Source: Pedobacter africanus (GTDB lineage Bacteria > Bacteroidota > Bacteroidia > Sphingobacteriales > Sphingobacteriaceae). From it: a DNA stretch of 64,000 nucleotides. Positions within the stretch are counted from its first letter, which is position 1, and each line of letters begins with the position of its first letter. The notes beneath the pieces are model-generated. The model did not search any database. It was not told the origin of the DNA and saw nothing but the letters and a program-made list of their open reading frames with translations. The stretch covers positions 372,001 to 436,000 of the forward strand of contig NZ_FWXT01000003.1 of NCBI RefSeq assembly GCF_900176535.1, given 5' to 3'. The translations under genes and the position numbers were made by a program. Shown here one piece after another: positions 18,064 through 26,193 of this stretch.

Positions 18064-19095
18064 TTAATAATGGCTTTTTCCGGGAACGAGCAGATCGTTT
18101 TTCTGTTCTGTACAAACAGCGTAGCTAAAGCCCTGCTGTATGGCATAGGCTCCGTATTCGCCTTTTTTGTTTAAGGCCAGGAAGCCGACCTGAATCTTTT
18201 TGGCAGTTTCGGGTTTTTTCCTGATGATCCTCATTACAGCTTCTTTACAGGCCTCTTCAGGTGGGTATCCCTGCCGCATCAATTCTACCACCAGGAAGCT
18301 GCCGACATTGCGGATCACTTCCTCGCCAACGCCGGTCGAAGTTGCACCGCCAATTTCATTGTCTACATACAGGCCCGCACCGATAATCGGACTATCACCT
18401 ACACGTCCGTGCAGTTTATAAGCCATCCCACTGGTGGTACATGCTCCGGAAAGATTTCCTTTGGCATCAAGGGCCAGCATGCCAATGGTGTCGTGGTTGT
18501 ATTGATTTCCGGGTAGCCTGGTAGGCGCTGCTTTGTCATAGAGTTTGTTCTCAATATTCATGACCGGCTCATACTTTGCTGTTTTAAGCCATTCTTTCCA
18601 TGCTTTTTCACTTTCTTTAGTCAGCAGGTTCTGCTTTTTAAAACCATTCTCCAGGGCAAACTGCAAGGCGCCATCCCCAACCAGCATTACATGTGGGGTC
18701 TTATCCATCACCAGGCGGGCTACAGAAATGGGATGCATAATGTGTTCCAGACCTGCAACTGAACCACAATTGCCGAATTCGTCCATGATGCAGGCATCTA
18801 AGGTAACACGACCGTCCCTGTCGGGTAGTCCGCCATAACCTACAGATTGGTTTTTAGGATCTGCTTCAGGTACATGAACTCCTTTTTCTACAGCATCAAG
18901 GGCCCTTCCACCAGAAGAAAGTACTTTCCAGGCAGCCTGGTTGGCTGCTATACCAAAATCCCATGTTGAGATGACTATAGGCTTAGCACCTGTATGGACC
19001 ATAGCAGGCGCAAATGCTGCAATAGTTTTTTTATCAATCGCCAGCAAGGATGCTGATGCGACACTTGTTTTTATGAATTTTCTGCGGTTGAACAT
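18064..19095 (-). CDS. N4-(beta-N-acetylglucosaminyl)-L-asparaginase, Tat-exported
   Basis: This 343-residue Ntn hydrolase splits the GlcNAc-Asn bond of N-glycopeptides. The twin-arginine leader NRRKFIKTS is at 3-11, pointing to Tat export. Autoproteolysis before the nucleophile is expected at T203 in the HDTIGMLALD motif (201-210). The flanking TTSGMAYKLHGRVGDSPIIGAG segment carries the substrate-binding residues. It resembles the secreted glycosylasparaginase of Elizabethkingia, which scavenges host or environmental glycopeptides. It lies in a run of minus-strand genes with small gaps (cutC, asparaginase, nitrilase). Confidence 0.93.
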   Translation of the reverse strand: MFNRRKFIKTSVASASLLAIDKKTIAAFAPAMVHTGAKPIVISTWDFGIAANQAAWKVLSSGGRALDAVEKGVHVPEADPKNQSVGYGGLPDRDGRVTLDACIMDEFGNCGSVAGLEHIMHPISVARLVMDKTPHVMLVGDGALQFALENGFKKQNLLTKESEKAWKEWLKTAKYEPVMNIENKLYDKAAPTRLPGNQYNHDTIGMLALDAKGNLSGACTTSGMAYKLHGRVGDSPIIGAGLYVDNEIGGATSTGVGEEVIRNVGSFLVVELMRQGYPPEEACKEAVMRIIRKKPETAKKIQVGFLALNKKGEYGAYAIQQGFSYAVCTEQKNDLLVPGKSHY

Positions 19096-19103
19096 TTTAC
19101 TGC

Positions 19104-19898
19104 TTAAATGATCTTAAAATTATCAGCATCCTTTAAAAAAGGAAAGCTTTCCCGGGTTCTGGCAAGCTCCTCGTATCCTATACTGAAAGTATAAAGGTCT
19201 TCATCTTCAGGCTTGTAATAAACCGTTTTTCCCATAGGGTCCAAACACATGGAATGTCCGCTGTAATAAACTTCTTTGCCATCGTGGCCCATACGGTTGG
19301 TAGCTATCACGTAGCACTGGTTTTCAATGGCACGTGCCGGGATGAGTGCCTTCCAGTGAGCGGACCTTTTATCCGGCCAGCTGGCTACCAGCAACAGGAT
19401 GTCGTATTCCTCATTCTGGTTGCGTAGCCATACCGGAAAGCGAAGGTCGTAGCATATGGCCAGGCGTATTTTCCAGCCTTTTAATTCAACAATTACCTTG
19501 TCGTTTCCGGCGGTGTAGTTTTTATCTTCTTCACCCAGTCCAAACAAGTGCCTTTTATCATAATGGCTGGAGGTCCCATCCGGCTGCATCCAAATCAGAC
19601 GGTTGTAAAAATGTCCGTTTTCCTTGATGATCAGGCTGCCGGTCACTACACATTCATATTTATCAGCAATCCCAGCCATCCATTGCATCGTTTTTCCATT
19701 CATTTCTTCGGCAAGTTCAGCAGCATTCATGCTAAAACCTGTGTTGAACATTTCAGGTAAAACGATCAGGTCTGTTTTCTCTTTTACGCCCATTGACAGT
19801 CGTAAAGAGAGGTTTTGCAGGTTCTTATCAATGTTTTCCCAGAAGAGGTAAGCCTGAAAACTGGTGACTTTAAGGTTACTTATATTTGGACTTTCCAT
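19104..19898 (-). CDS. Nitrilase-superfamily omega-amidase (YafV-like)
   Basis: This 264-residue C-N hydrolase carries the E49-K115-C149 catalytic triad (LPEMFNTGF, DKRHLFGLGE, AICYDLRFP). The omega-amidase/YafV subgroup hydrolyses 2-oxoglutaramate and 2-oxosuccinamate. The next gene upstream on the same strand, 24 bp away, is a methionine/glutamine-type aminotransferase, which would produce exactly such 2-oxoacid amides. The pairing strongly suggests the glutamine transaminase-omega-amidase pathway used in methionine salvage or transamination coupling. Confidence 0.88.
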   Translation of the reverse strand: MESPNISNLKVTSFQAYLFWENIDKNLQNLSLRLSMGVKEKTDLIVLPEMFNTGFSMNAAELAEEMNGKTMQWMAGIADKYECVVTGSLIIKENGHFYNRLIWMQPDGTSSHYDKRHLFGLGEEDKNYTAGNDKVIVELKGWKIRLAICYDLRFPVWLRNQNEEYDILLLVASWPDKRSAHWKALIPARAIENQCYVIATNRMGHDGKEVYYSGHSMCLDPMGKTVYYKPEDEDLYTFSIGYEELARTRESFPFLKDADNFKII

Positions 19899-19922
19899 TA
19901 TGCTAGTTTAAAGGGATATAGA

Positions 19923-21068
19923 TTATAATTTCATTAGTCTTTCAACGGCTTTTTCCAGGGTTTCTTGTTTTTTTGCGAAACAAAAGCGTAATACCTGATG
20001 ATCAGTGCCTTTTGTATAGAAGGCCGAAACCGGTACACTGGCTACACCATACGTTTTTACCAGTTTTACCGCCATATCTGTGTCTTTTTCCTGGTTAAGG
20101 TGCGCATAGCTAACGCATTGAAAATAAGATCCATTACAAGGTAGCAATTTAAAACTTGTTTCAGAAAGCAGGGAACGGAAGAAATCACGTTTCTCCTGGA
20201 AAAATGCTGACAGACCCAAATAGGTGTCTTTGTTCTTAAGATAATTGGCTATTCCAACCTGCATAGGAGTATTTACGCTGAAAACGTTAAACTGATGCAC
20301 CTTTCTAAACTCTTTGGTCAGCCATTCCGGGGCCAGGCAATACCCGAGTTTCCAGCCTGTGGCATGCAGCAATTTCCCGAATGAAGCTGTAATGAAACTC
20401 CTTTCCCTTAATTCGGGATATAAAGCAATACTCTGGTGTTTCAGGCCATCAAATATGAGGTGTTCATAAACCTCATCACTTAAAATCAGTATGTCCGTAT
20501 TTTTGGTGAGTTTAATCAGCGCTTTGATGTCTTTTTCTGATAAAGTACAGCCGGTAGGGTTTTGAGGACTGTTCAGGATGATCATTTTGGTATTAGCGGT
20601 AAACAACTTTTTTACCATTTCCCAATCTATCTCGTAGTTTGGCGGTGCCAGTTCGTAAGGTTTAACCAAACCGCCTAGCAATTTTACCGTAGGGGCATAA
20701 CAGTCGTAGGCTGGTTCAAAAATAATCACCTCATCTCCCGAATTGATAACTGCGCTTAAAGCCGTAAAAATAGCTTGGGTACCACCTGCTGTAATGGTTA
20801 CTTCGTTATCAGTATGATAATTGGCACCATATAAATTGCTCACTTTTTCGGCAATCAGTTCCCTCAACTCCGGAAGTCCGGGCATAGGGGCATACTGGTT
20901 AAAACCTTTTTTCATGGCTTCGTTTACCAGGGCAATCAGTTTAGGATCGCAATCATAATCAGGGAAGCCCTGGGAAAGGTTAATGGCCTGGTGTTCTTCG
21001 GCCAGTTTAGACATTACAGAAAAAATTGTAGTGCCGGTATGGGGTAATTTTGATTGTATAGATATCAT
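19923..21068 (-). CDS. PLP-dependent methionine/glutamine aminotransferase (YbdL-like)
   Basis: This 381-residue fold-type I aminotransferase has NSPQNPTG (166-173, N170), SDEVYEHL (D198, Y201) and the PLP-lysine motif SFGKLLHATGWKLGY (K232). N-terminal segments LSQGFPDYDCD and QYAPMPGLPELRE fit the YbdL/kynurenine aminotransferase group. It is upstream of the omega-amidase gene and divergent from the queuosine precursor transporter at 21138. Confidence 0.9.
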   Translation of the reverse strand: MISIQSKLPHTGTTIFSVMSKLAEEHQAINLSQGFPDYDCDPKLIALVNEAMKKGFNQYAPMPGLPELRELIAEKVSNLYGANYHTDNEVTITAGGTQAIFTALSAVINSGDEVIIFEPAYDCYAPTVKLLGGLVKPYELAPPNYEIDWEMVKKLFTANTKMIILNSPQNPTGCTLSEKDIKALIKLTKNTDILILSDEVYEHLIFDGLKHQSIALYPELRERSFITASFGKLLHATGWKLGYCLAPEWLTKEFRKVHQFNVFSVNTPMQVGIANYLKNKDTYLGLSAFFQEKRDFFRSLLSETSFKLLPCNGSYFQCVSYAHLNQEKDTDMAVKLVKTYGVASVPVSAFYTKGTDHQVLRFCFAKKQETLEKAVERLMKL

Positions 21069-21137
21069 GCTCCAACGAAAATAGAAATAAAATATTTATC
21101 CCTTTATATCAGATTTATTTAATAATTTCAGCCTGCT

Positions 21138-21908
21138 ATGAGTTTTAAAACAAAAGAGAGCAAACTTTTGCTCGTTTTAGGATCTTTTTTTGTTGCCAAT
21201 GCTATTTTGTCCGAGTTTATCGGCGTTAAAATATTCACGGTAGAAGGAACATTGGGAATAAAACAATTTGACATCAGTTTACTCGGCGTACCTAATTTGT
21301 CATTTAACATGTCGGCCGGTGTACTGACCTGGCCATTGATCTTTATCATGACTGATATCATCAATGAGTATTATGGGGTCAGGCAGGTTAGGTTTTTATC
21401 TGTATTGACAGCGGTTTTAATTTCCTATGCCTTTATTATTGTAGGGGCAGCCATGCACCTTACCCCATCCGGGTTCTGGGTAAACCAGAACATCAACGGA
21501 CAGCCCGTAAACATGAACGCGGCCTTTGCAGGGATATTCGGACAGGGCATGTGGATTATTGTAGGTTCTATCATAGCTTTTTTAGTGGGACAGATTGCCG
21601 ATGTACTGATCTTTCACCGCATTAAAAAGATTACTGGTGACAAAGCGCTGTGGCTGCGTGCTACCGGCTCAACGCTGGTTTCACAATGCATAGATAGCTT
21701 TGTGGTGATCTTTATTGCATTTTACCTGAACCCGCAGTATAATTGGAGCTGGCAAATGGTGGCTGCCATTGGCTTGGTTAACTATACCTATAAATTTATT
21801 GTAGCCATTTTGATGACCCCGATATTGTACATGGTTCATGGCATTATCGATGGTTACCTGGGCCGTGACCTGGCCCAGCGGATGATCAAAATGGCTGGTA
21901 GGAGGTAG
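21138..21908 (+). CDS. Queuosine precursor transporter (YhhQ/VUT family)
   Basis: This 256-residue membrane protein has about six hydrophobic segments. The family hallmarks WPLIFIMTDIINEYYG and VGQIADVLIFHRIKKITGDK are clear, as are LWLRATGSTLVSQCIDSFVV. By family, it imports preQ0/preQ1 for queuosine synthesis. queE is 7 kb away on the other strand, so the organism may both make and import precursors. No preQ1 riboswitch was recognised upstream. Confidence 0.93.
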   Translation: MSFKTKESKLLLVLGSFFVANAILSEFIGVKIFTVEGTLGIKQFDISLLGVPNLSFNMSAGVLTWPLIFIMTDIINEYYGVRQVRFLSVLTAVLISYAFIIVGAAMHLTPSGFWVNQNINGQPVNMNAAFAGIFGQGMWIIVGSIIAFLVGQIADVLIFHRIKKITGDKALWLRATGSTLVSQCIDSFVVIFIAFYLNPQYNWSWQMVAAIGLVNYTYKFIVAILMTPILYMVHGIIDGYLGRDLAQRMIKMAGRR

Positions 21909-21918
21909 TGTAGTGGGC

Positions 21919-22296
21919 TTATGGCCTGTTAACTGCCAGAATTTTAAATTCTTGTATGCCATCAGGCATCTCCCAATTGATGCTGTCACCCGTTCTGTAG
22001 CCAAAAAGTGCAATGCCGATGGGTGCAAATACCGATACTTTCTGCATTTTAATGTTTGCTTCTTCGGGCATAACCAAAGTGAAGGTAAACTCTTTACCCG
22101 TTTTTACATTTGCTATCCGGGCTTCTGATTTCAGGCAAACCACGTCGTCGGGAAGTTCTGCTTCAGTATAAATAGTGGCCGATTTAAGCTCTGCCTGTAG
22201 CTTCTCCTTATTGTAAGCGCTCATGTTTGATTTTTCCAGGTGCTCTTTTAAAAGTTTGAAATCGCTTTTTGACAGTGATAATGATTTTGTTTCCAT
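21919..22296 (-). CDS. GreA/GreB-family (Rnk-like) protein
   Basis: The 125-residue protein has the C-terminal GreA/GreB FKBP-like fold, with DDVVCLKSEARIANVKTG and APIGIALFGYRTGDSINWEMPDG, preceded by a coil of only about 45 residues. Canonical GreA has a longer coiled coil with acidic tip residues. The short form resembles Rnk or Bacteroidota GreA-like proteins that bind RNA polymerase without cleavage activity. It converges on the queuosine transporter with a 10-bp gap. Confidence 0.85.
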   Translation of the reverse strand: METKSLSLSKSDFKLLKEHLEKSNMSAYNKEKLQAELKSATIYTEAELPDDVVCLKSEARIANVKTGKEFTFTLVMPEEANIKMQKVSVFAPIGIALFGYRTGDSINWEMPDGIQEFKILAVNRP

Positions 22297-22414
22297 GATT
22301 GTAATGTTTTGATGTATTTGATAAATGATTTGCCCACACGTAAGCAGACAAAAATGAAATCCAGAGGCCTTTCAGGTTAAAAATTTAAATAGAATGATTG
22401 ATCAGAAATTTCTG

Positions 22415-22457
22415 AGCCCCTGAATCGAAAAAGGTAAAAGAAAGGATTCGGGGCTTA
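22415..22457. terminator. Hairpin between GreA-like gene and a small frame
   Basis: The arms around 22415-22426 (AGCCCCTGAATC) and 22445-22457 (GATTCGGGGCT) pair with one bulge across an A-rich loop. No good T run follows on either strand, so termination is only possible. Confidence 0.3.
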
Positions 22458-22601
22458 ACTGATAAAGTCTTTACTCGTTGTATGAAAGGTAAAGCCCAGT
22501 GGGTAGTTCTCTCTGGAGAATTTTTTGAACAGGGTATAAGCCTGCAACTGACTTTTGTTGTAAGTCGCTATTAGTGCTTTATGAATCCCTTTTTGTTTCA
22601 T
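22455..22601 (-). CDS. Short unidentified reading frame (48 codons)
   Basis: The minus strand reads an ATG at 22599-22601 followed by 48 sense codons to a TAA at 22455-22457. The product is lysine-rich (start MKQKGIHKALIATYNKSQL) with no clear ribosome-binding site, and it sits in the 356-bp gap between the GreA-like gene and the RES gene. It could be the C-terminal remnant of an unidentified protein. A stop codon closes the same frame just upstream of the ATG. I do not recognise it. Confidence 0.25.
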   Translation of the reverse strand: MKQKGIHKALIATYNKSQLQAYTLFKKFSRENYPLGFTFHTTSKDFIS

Positions 22602-22652
22602 TTCTGCTAAGGTCGTTAGCTTTTTTCAGAATTCAAAGGAAAATGAGCATCC

Positions 22653-23102
22653 TTATGCTTTAATTCTGCGATCAAACACAAAAGTCTCTGATTTTAACAA
22701 TTTAATGGCATTAAAATCGGGGTGGAGTGGATTGATCAGGTAATTGTACTCCGCGTTGATAATAGAAGAGGGAACTTTTAATACAGCAGATTTGTTGTCC
22801 TTTATCCATTCTTCACCTAATTGCTGAGTAAGGGGAATGTGCTGAAATTCAGTCCAGTCTGCAGGTAATTTTTTTTGCTCAATGCTAAGAATACAAATGT
22901 CATCTGGTATTTGGATGGTCATTACTTTGAAATACTGGTTCAGTCCGATCTGGTTTCTGTGCACTACGTTTTCCAGGCAGGCCAGGGAGCGGGAAGAGGC
23001 CGTGTAGATCATTTCTATATCGTTGGGATTCCAGCGGGCCGCCCTTCCTGAGGCTGTCAGTTTAACAGCATATTTAGCCAGGCAAATACGAAAGACCTGC
23101 AT
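22653..23102 (-). CDS. RES-domain toxin
   Basis: This 149-residue protein has the RES family core: R-containing GRAARWNPNDIEMIYTASS near residue 18-36, the conserved RSLACLENVVHR with its Glu, and a late SSIINAEYNYLINPLHPDF carrying the conserved Ser/Asn. RES toxins degrade or ADP-ribosylate with NAD+ in characterised systems. It follows the Xre-type antitoxin with a 1-bp gap, so the pair is a single operon. The start is given by the antitoxin stop just upstream. Confidence 0.9.
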   Translation of the reverse strand: MQVFRICLAKYAVKLTASGRAARWNPNDIEMIYTASSRSLACLENVVHRNQIGLNQYFKVMTIQIPDDICILSIEQKKLPADWTEFQHIPLTQQLGEEWIKDNKSAVLKVPSSIINAEYNYLINPLHPDFNAIKLLKSETFVFDRRIKA

Positions 23103-23103
23103 C

Positions 23104-23568
23104 TTATGCTAAATCGCCGTATTCAATCCTAATCAGCTCTTCTTCAATAAGAGAAATACCCGTAATGGTATCCATCAGATCAAAAGGAATCTGGTTTCCC
23201 AAACCATAAGCAGGCATATTTAACCATTGATGGAATGTTTTGGCAGAACCAAAAATTTCTATCCCTTTGTCAAATAAAGAAAATGACTTTAAAAGCTTTT
23301 CGCTTAAAGCAGCATCCAGTTTTGATGAATTGCTTACATAATTCTGTATGGTTTTGACATTTGTTTTAAAGGTATCCTGAAATTCTTCTTTGCTGAAACC
23401 TGAAAGGTTTAAAAAATCGAGGGCTGCTTTTGCTGACAGGCCCTTTTTAGAACTGGTGAGCAGACTGATAGGATTATCATATAAAGATTGATATGTTGCA
23501 ATCAAGGCAGATTCAGCAACTATAGAAACTTTTGCTTTTGTTTTATAAGGTTTTGGTGTAGCAGCCAT
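23104..23568 (-). CDS. Xre/MbcA/ParS-type antitoxin
   Basis: This 154-residue protein has an N-terminal helix-turn-helix-like segment (LSTSKKGLSAKAALDFLNLS GFSKEEF style, residues about 35-65) and a C-terminal MbcA/ParS toxin-binding region with KGIEIFGSAKTFHQWLNMP AYGLGNQIPFDLMDT spanning about 97-135. The last segment (TGISLIEEELIRIEYGDLA) normally inserts into the toxin active site. It is the first gene of the RES-Xre operon. A 33-bp inverted repeat upstream (23601-23633) is a candidate operator. Confidence 0.88.
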   Translation of the reverse strand: MAATPKPYKTKAKVSIVAESALIATYQSLYDNPISLLTSSKKGLSAKAALDFLNLSGFSKEEFQDTFKTNVKTIQNYVSNSSKLDAALSEKLLKSFSLFDKGIEIFGSAKTFHQWLNMPAYGLGNQIPFDLMDTITGISLIEEELIRIEYGDLA

Positions 23569-23592
23569 ATCACATGTAATTTAGTGTATATG

Positions 23593-23600
23593 CAAATATA
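23593..23600 (-). promoter_or_regulatory. Putative -7 box for the RES-Xre operon
   Basis: The minus strand reads TATATTTG, a match to TAnnTTTG, 25 bp before the antitoxin ATG. Confidence 0.5.
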
Positions 23601-23633
23601 AGAAAAAATTCCTTTTGTGTTGGAATATTTTCT
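23601..23633. promoter_or_regulatory. Inverted repeat upstream of RES-Xre (operator or terminator)
   Basis: AGAAAAAATTCC (23601-23612) and GGAATATTTTCT (23622-23633) are inverted with one mismatch around a 9-nt spacer. It sits between the response-regulator stop (23637) and the -7 box of the antitoxin. It could bind the antitoxin for autoregulation, or terminate the upstream gene, since T-rich sequence follows on the minus strand. Confidence 0.45.
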
Positions 23634-23636
23634 TTA

Positions 23637-23999
23637 TTAGGCTGGTAATTGTTTTTTGACCCTTTGAAGAAAATAATCGAGATCAAATGGTTTACTGATG
23701 AAATCGTCTGCACAAGCCTCTTCCAGCACCGATTTTTCGGCAGCATGGGCAGACATAATAATGACGGGTATATGTAGTGTTTCGCTGCTTGTTTTTAAAT
23801 CGCGGCAAATGGCAATCCCATTGCCATCGGGAAGCATAACATCTAAAATAATCAAATCGGGCTTATCATTCTGTATTCCCTTAATGAACTCCTTGGCGCC
23901 GCCAAAGGATTCTACATCGTAATTTTCGTCTCTCAACAGGTATTCTACGATAAATCTAATGTCTTCATCATCTTCAACAATGTGTATACGTTTTGCCAT
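23637..23999 (-). CDS. Single-domain response regulator
   Basis: This 120-residue receiver domain has the acidic pair D10/D11, phosphoacceptor D53 (LIILDVMLPDGNG), S83 and K103 (ISKPFD). No output domain follows, so it acts through protein contacts or as a phosphate relay, like CheY/Spo0F-type regulators. No kinase gene is adjacent. It is on the same strand as the RES-Xre operon and ends 68 bp before it. Confidence 0.93.
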   Translation of the reverse strand: MAKRIHIVEDDEDIRFIVEYLLRDENYDVESFGGAKEFIKGIQNDKPDLIILDVMLPDGNGIAICRDLKTSSETLHIPVIIMSAHAAEKSVLEEACADDFISKPFDLDYFLQRVKKQLPA

Positions 24000-24145
24000 A
24001 AGTAAATTGTGATACTTCTCTAATTAAAATCAAGGCATTTGCAAAAACAACCCATTTTGAGGGCTAAAAGTTTTGAAAACAAAAAAGTTTAAATAGAAAA
24101 AATGCAATAGGGGGCAAGTTCTGTGCGTTTATTTGCAAAATAATA

Positions 24146-24153
24146 TATATTTG
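24146..24153 (+). promoter_or_regulatory. Putative -7 box for the histone H1-like gene
   Basis: TATATTTG matches TAnnTTTG and lies 65 bp before the ATG at 24219, which leaves an untranslated leader of about 55 nt. Confidence 0.45.
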
Positions 24154-24218
24154 GCTCAAATTAAAAAATCAAAACATGAGGGGCTGCCCAGGCAACTTCT
24201 CAACAATTAAAAGAAAAC

Positions 24219-24398
24219 ATGGAAAAATTCTCAAAAGTTAAAGAATTGTTAGCTTCAGTTGAAGCAGATGCAGAAAAATTTTATAATGCAGGTAACAGCG
24301 CTGCAGGTACAAGAGTACGTAAAGCAATGCAAGATTTAAAAGTCCTTGCTCAGGAAATCCGTACAGAAGTTACTGAAAAGAAAAACAGCGGTAAATAA
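24219..24398 (+). CDS. Histone H1-like small protein
   Basis: This 59-residue gene starts MEKFSKVKELLASVEADAEK and ends VTEKKNSGK, matching the short lysine-rich histone H1-like (Hc1-related) proteins conserved in Bacteroidota. It is almost wholly helical with KFYNAGNSAAGTRVRKAMQD in the centre. It probably binds DNA or RNA non-specifically, but no function is proved for this group. It is monocistronic, with its own promoter box and a strong terminator. Confidence 0.85.
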   Translation: MEKFSKVKELLASVEADAEKFYNAGNSAAGTRVRKAMQDLKVLAQEIRTEVTEKKNSGK

Positions 24399-24411
24399 TA
24401 ACCTTTTGAAA

Positions 24412-24446
24412 AATCAGCAGCCAGGGCATGGCTGCTGATTTTTTTA
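24412..24446 (+). terminator. Rho-independent terminator after the histone H1-like gene
   Basis: AATCAGCAGCC and GGCTGCTGATT form a perfect 11-bp stem with a 7-nt loop, followed by a run of T. Confidence 0.85.
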
Positions 24447-24456
24447 TTTCTAAAAT

Positions 24457-25443
24457 ATGTCATATATACCCAATCCCTCCCGATATTCAAAAATGGAATA
24501 CCGTCGCTGTGGCAATAGCGGGTTAAAGCTACCTGCTATTTCTTTGGGGTTATGGCATAATTTCGGTCATGTTGACCAGCTGGAAAATTGCAGTAACATT
24601 TTAAAACTGGCTTTTGATAACGGAATTACGCATTTTGACCTGGCCAACAATTACGGGCCACCTCCGGGCTCGGCCGAAGAGAATTTTGGCCGGTTGTTAA
24701 AACGCAATTTCTCTGGTTACAGGGATGAAATGATCATTTCTACAAAAGCAGGATATACCATGTGGGAGGGCCCATATGGTGACTGGGGCTCTAAAAAATA
24801 CCTGGTATCCAGTCTGGACCAGAGCTTAAGGCGAATGAACCTTTCTTATGTAGATATTTTCTATCATCACCGTCCAGATCCTGAAACCCCGATTGAAGAA
24901 ACCATGTCGGCGCTTAACCTCCTTGTCAGGCAAGGCAAAGCCTTGTATGTGGGGCTTTCCAATTACAAACCGGCAGAAGCGGCCCGGGCCATCCAGATCT
25001 TAAAGGAACTGGGGACACCTTGTCTCATTCATCAGCCTAAATACTCCATGTATGAACGCTGGATTGAAGATGGCTTACTTGATCTTTTAGGGAACGAAGG
25101 TGTAGGATGTATTCCTTTTTCGCCACTGGCGCAGGGGATGCTTACCGATAAATATTTGAAGGGCATTCCTGCTGATTCCAGGGCGGCCAAAGCGCATGGT
25201 TTTTTAAAACCGGAGCAGGTTACATCTGAGAAAATCAACCAGTTGCAGCAATTGAATGCACTTGCAGCGGAAAGGGGTCAGAAACTGGCCCAAATGGCTT
25301 TGTCCTGGATACTTCGCGATCAGCGCATTACTTCGGTGCTGGTAGGGGCAAGCAGGCCAGAGCAGCTGGCCGATTCCTTAAAATGCCTGGATAATATTAC
25401 ATTCAGCCAGGCAGAACTGGATAAAATAGACCGTATCCTTTGA
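24457..25443 (+). CDS. Aldo/keto reductase (YghZ-like)
   Basis: This 328-residue NADPH-dependent reductase belongs to the AKR14/YghZ group, which reduces L-glyceraldehyde-3-phosphate and methylglyoxal. Family signatures are MEYRRCGNSGLKLPAISLGLWHNFG, HFDLANNYGPPPGSAEENFGRLL with catalytic Asp and Tyr, KAGYTMWEGPYGDWGSKKYL and YHHRPDPETPIEETM with catalytic His. The start ATG at 24457 is immediately after the terminator. It is followed closely by the YceH-type gene. Confidence 0.92.
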   Translation: MSYIPNPSRYSKMEYRRCGNSGLKLPAISLGLWHNFGHVDQLENCSNILKLAFDNGITHFDLANNYGPPPGSAEENFGRLLKRNFSGYRDEMIISTKAGYTMWEGPYGDWGSKKYLVSSLDQSLRRMNLSYVDIFYHHRPDPETPIEETMSALNLLVRQGKALYVGLSNYKPAEAARAIQILKELGTPCLIHQPKYSMYERWIEDGLLDLLGNEGVGCIPFSPLAQGMLTDKYLKGIPADSRAAKAHGFLKPEQVTSEKINQLQQLNALAAERGQKLAQMALSWILRDQRITSVLVGASRPEQLADSLKCLDNITFSQAELDKIDRIL

Positions 25444-25462
25444 TTTATTTCTATATTTAGAG

Positions 25463-26113
25463 ATGGAACCATCACAAAAATTACCAATTTTAGATGGTGT
25501 TGAGCTCCGTGTACTGGGTGTACTCATGGAGAAGTCGAAAACAACACCGGAATATTATCCCATGACTATCAATGCCATTACCCTGGCCTGCAATCAGAAA
25601 ACCTCCCGAAAACCAGTGGTCCAATACGACGATCAGACAGTAACACTTGCCCTGGATACCCTCAAAAGAAAAAGCCTGGTATCTACAGCAACCGGAGGTT
25701 CGAGTCGCAGTGTAAAGTATAAACACAATTTTGCTATAGTATTTCCCGTGCTGCCACAAGAAGTTGCCATCATGTGTTTGCTGATGTTGAGAGGACCGCA
25801 AACCCCAGGTGAGTTGAATACCAATTCGGGGAGGATGTTCGAGTTTGAATCCCTTGACGAAGTGCAATCTGTGCTGGAAAGACTCTCTGATCCGGAAATG
25901 CCTTATTTAATGCAACTGCCTAAACGTGCGGGGCAAAAGGAAGTACGTTACATGCATTTATTAGGAGGTGAGCCAGATCTGAGCCAGATTGAGCAGCAGG
26001 AAGAGGGATACAGTAAGCCAGCAGGAGAACTGGAAACAAGACTGGCCAAAGTAGAAGAGGAACTGGCTGAATTGAAGGAAGCCTTTGAAAAATTAATGAA
26101 AGAACTGTACTAA
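25463..26113 (+). CDS. YceH-family (DUF480) winged-helix protein
   Basis: This 216-residue protein has the DUF480 signature LRVLGVLMEKSKTTPEYYPMTINAITLACNQKTSRKPV at its start, two winged-helix domains, and an ELETRLAKVEEELAELKEAFEKL coiled coil at the C-terminus. The role is uncharacterised; a DNA-related role is a guess from the fold. It lies 19 bp after the aldo/keto reductase gene on the same strand. Confidence 0.92.
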   Translation: MEPSQKLPILDGVELRVLGVLMEKSKTTPEYYPMTINAITLACNQKTSRKPVVQYDDQTVTLALDTLKRKSLVSTATGGSSRSVKYKHNFAIVFPVLPQEVAIMCLLMLRGPQTPGELNTNSGRMFEFESLDEVQSVLERLSDPEMPYLMQLPKRAGQKEVRYMHLLGGEPDLSQIEQQEEGYSKPAGELETRLAKVEEELAELKEAFEKLMKELY

Positions 26114-26164
26114 CGGGTAGTTAACATTTTTTAAAATTAATTTAGCAATTAAAAATTAAAATTC

Positions 26165-26172
26165 TATCTTTG
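26165..26172 (+). promoter_or_regulatory. Putative -7 box for the left tRNA-Lys
   Basis: TATCTTTG matches TAnnTTTG and lies 21 bp before the mature tRNA 5' end. Confidence 0.55.
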
Positions 26173-26193
26173 CACCCTCTTCAAACAGAAGAT

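Noticed and set aside
21070..21137. PreQ1 riboswitch upstream of the queuosine precursor transporter
   Set aside because: The 69-bp gap shows no recognisable preQ1 aptamer fold or loop motif.
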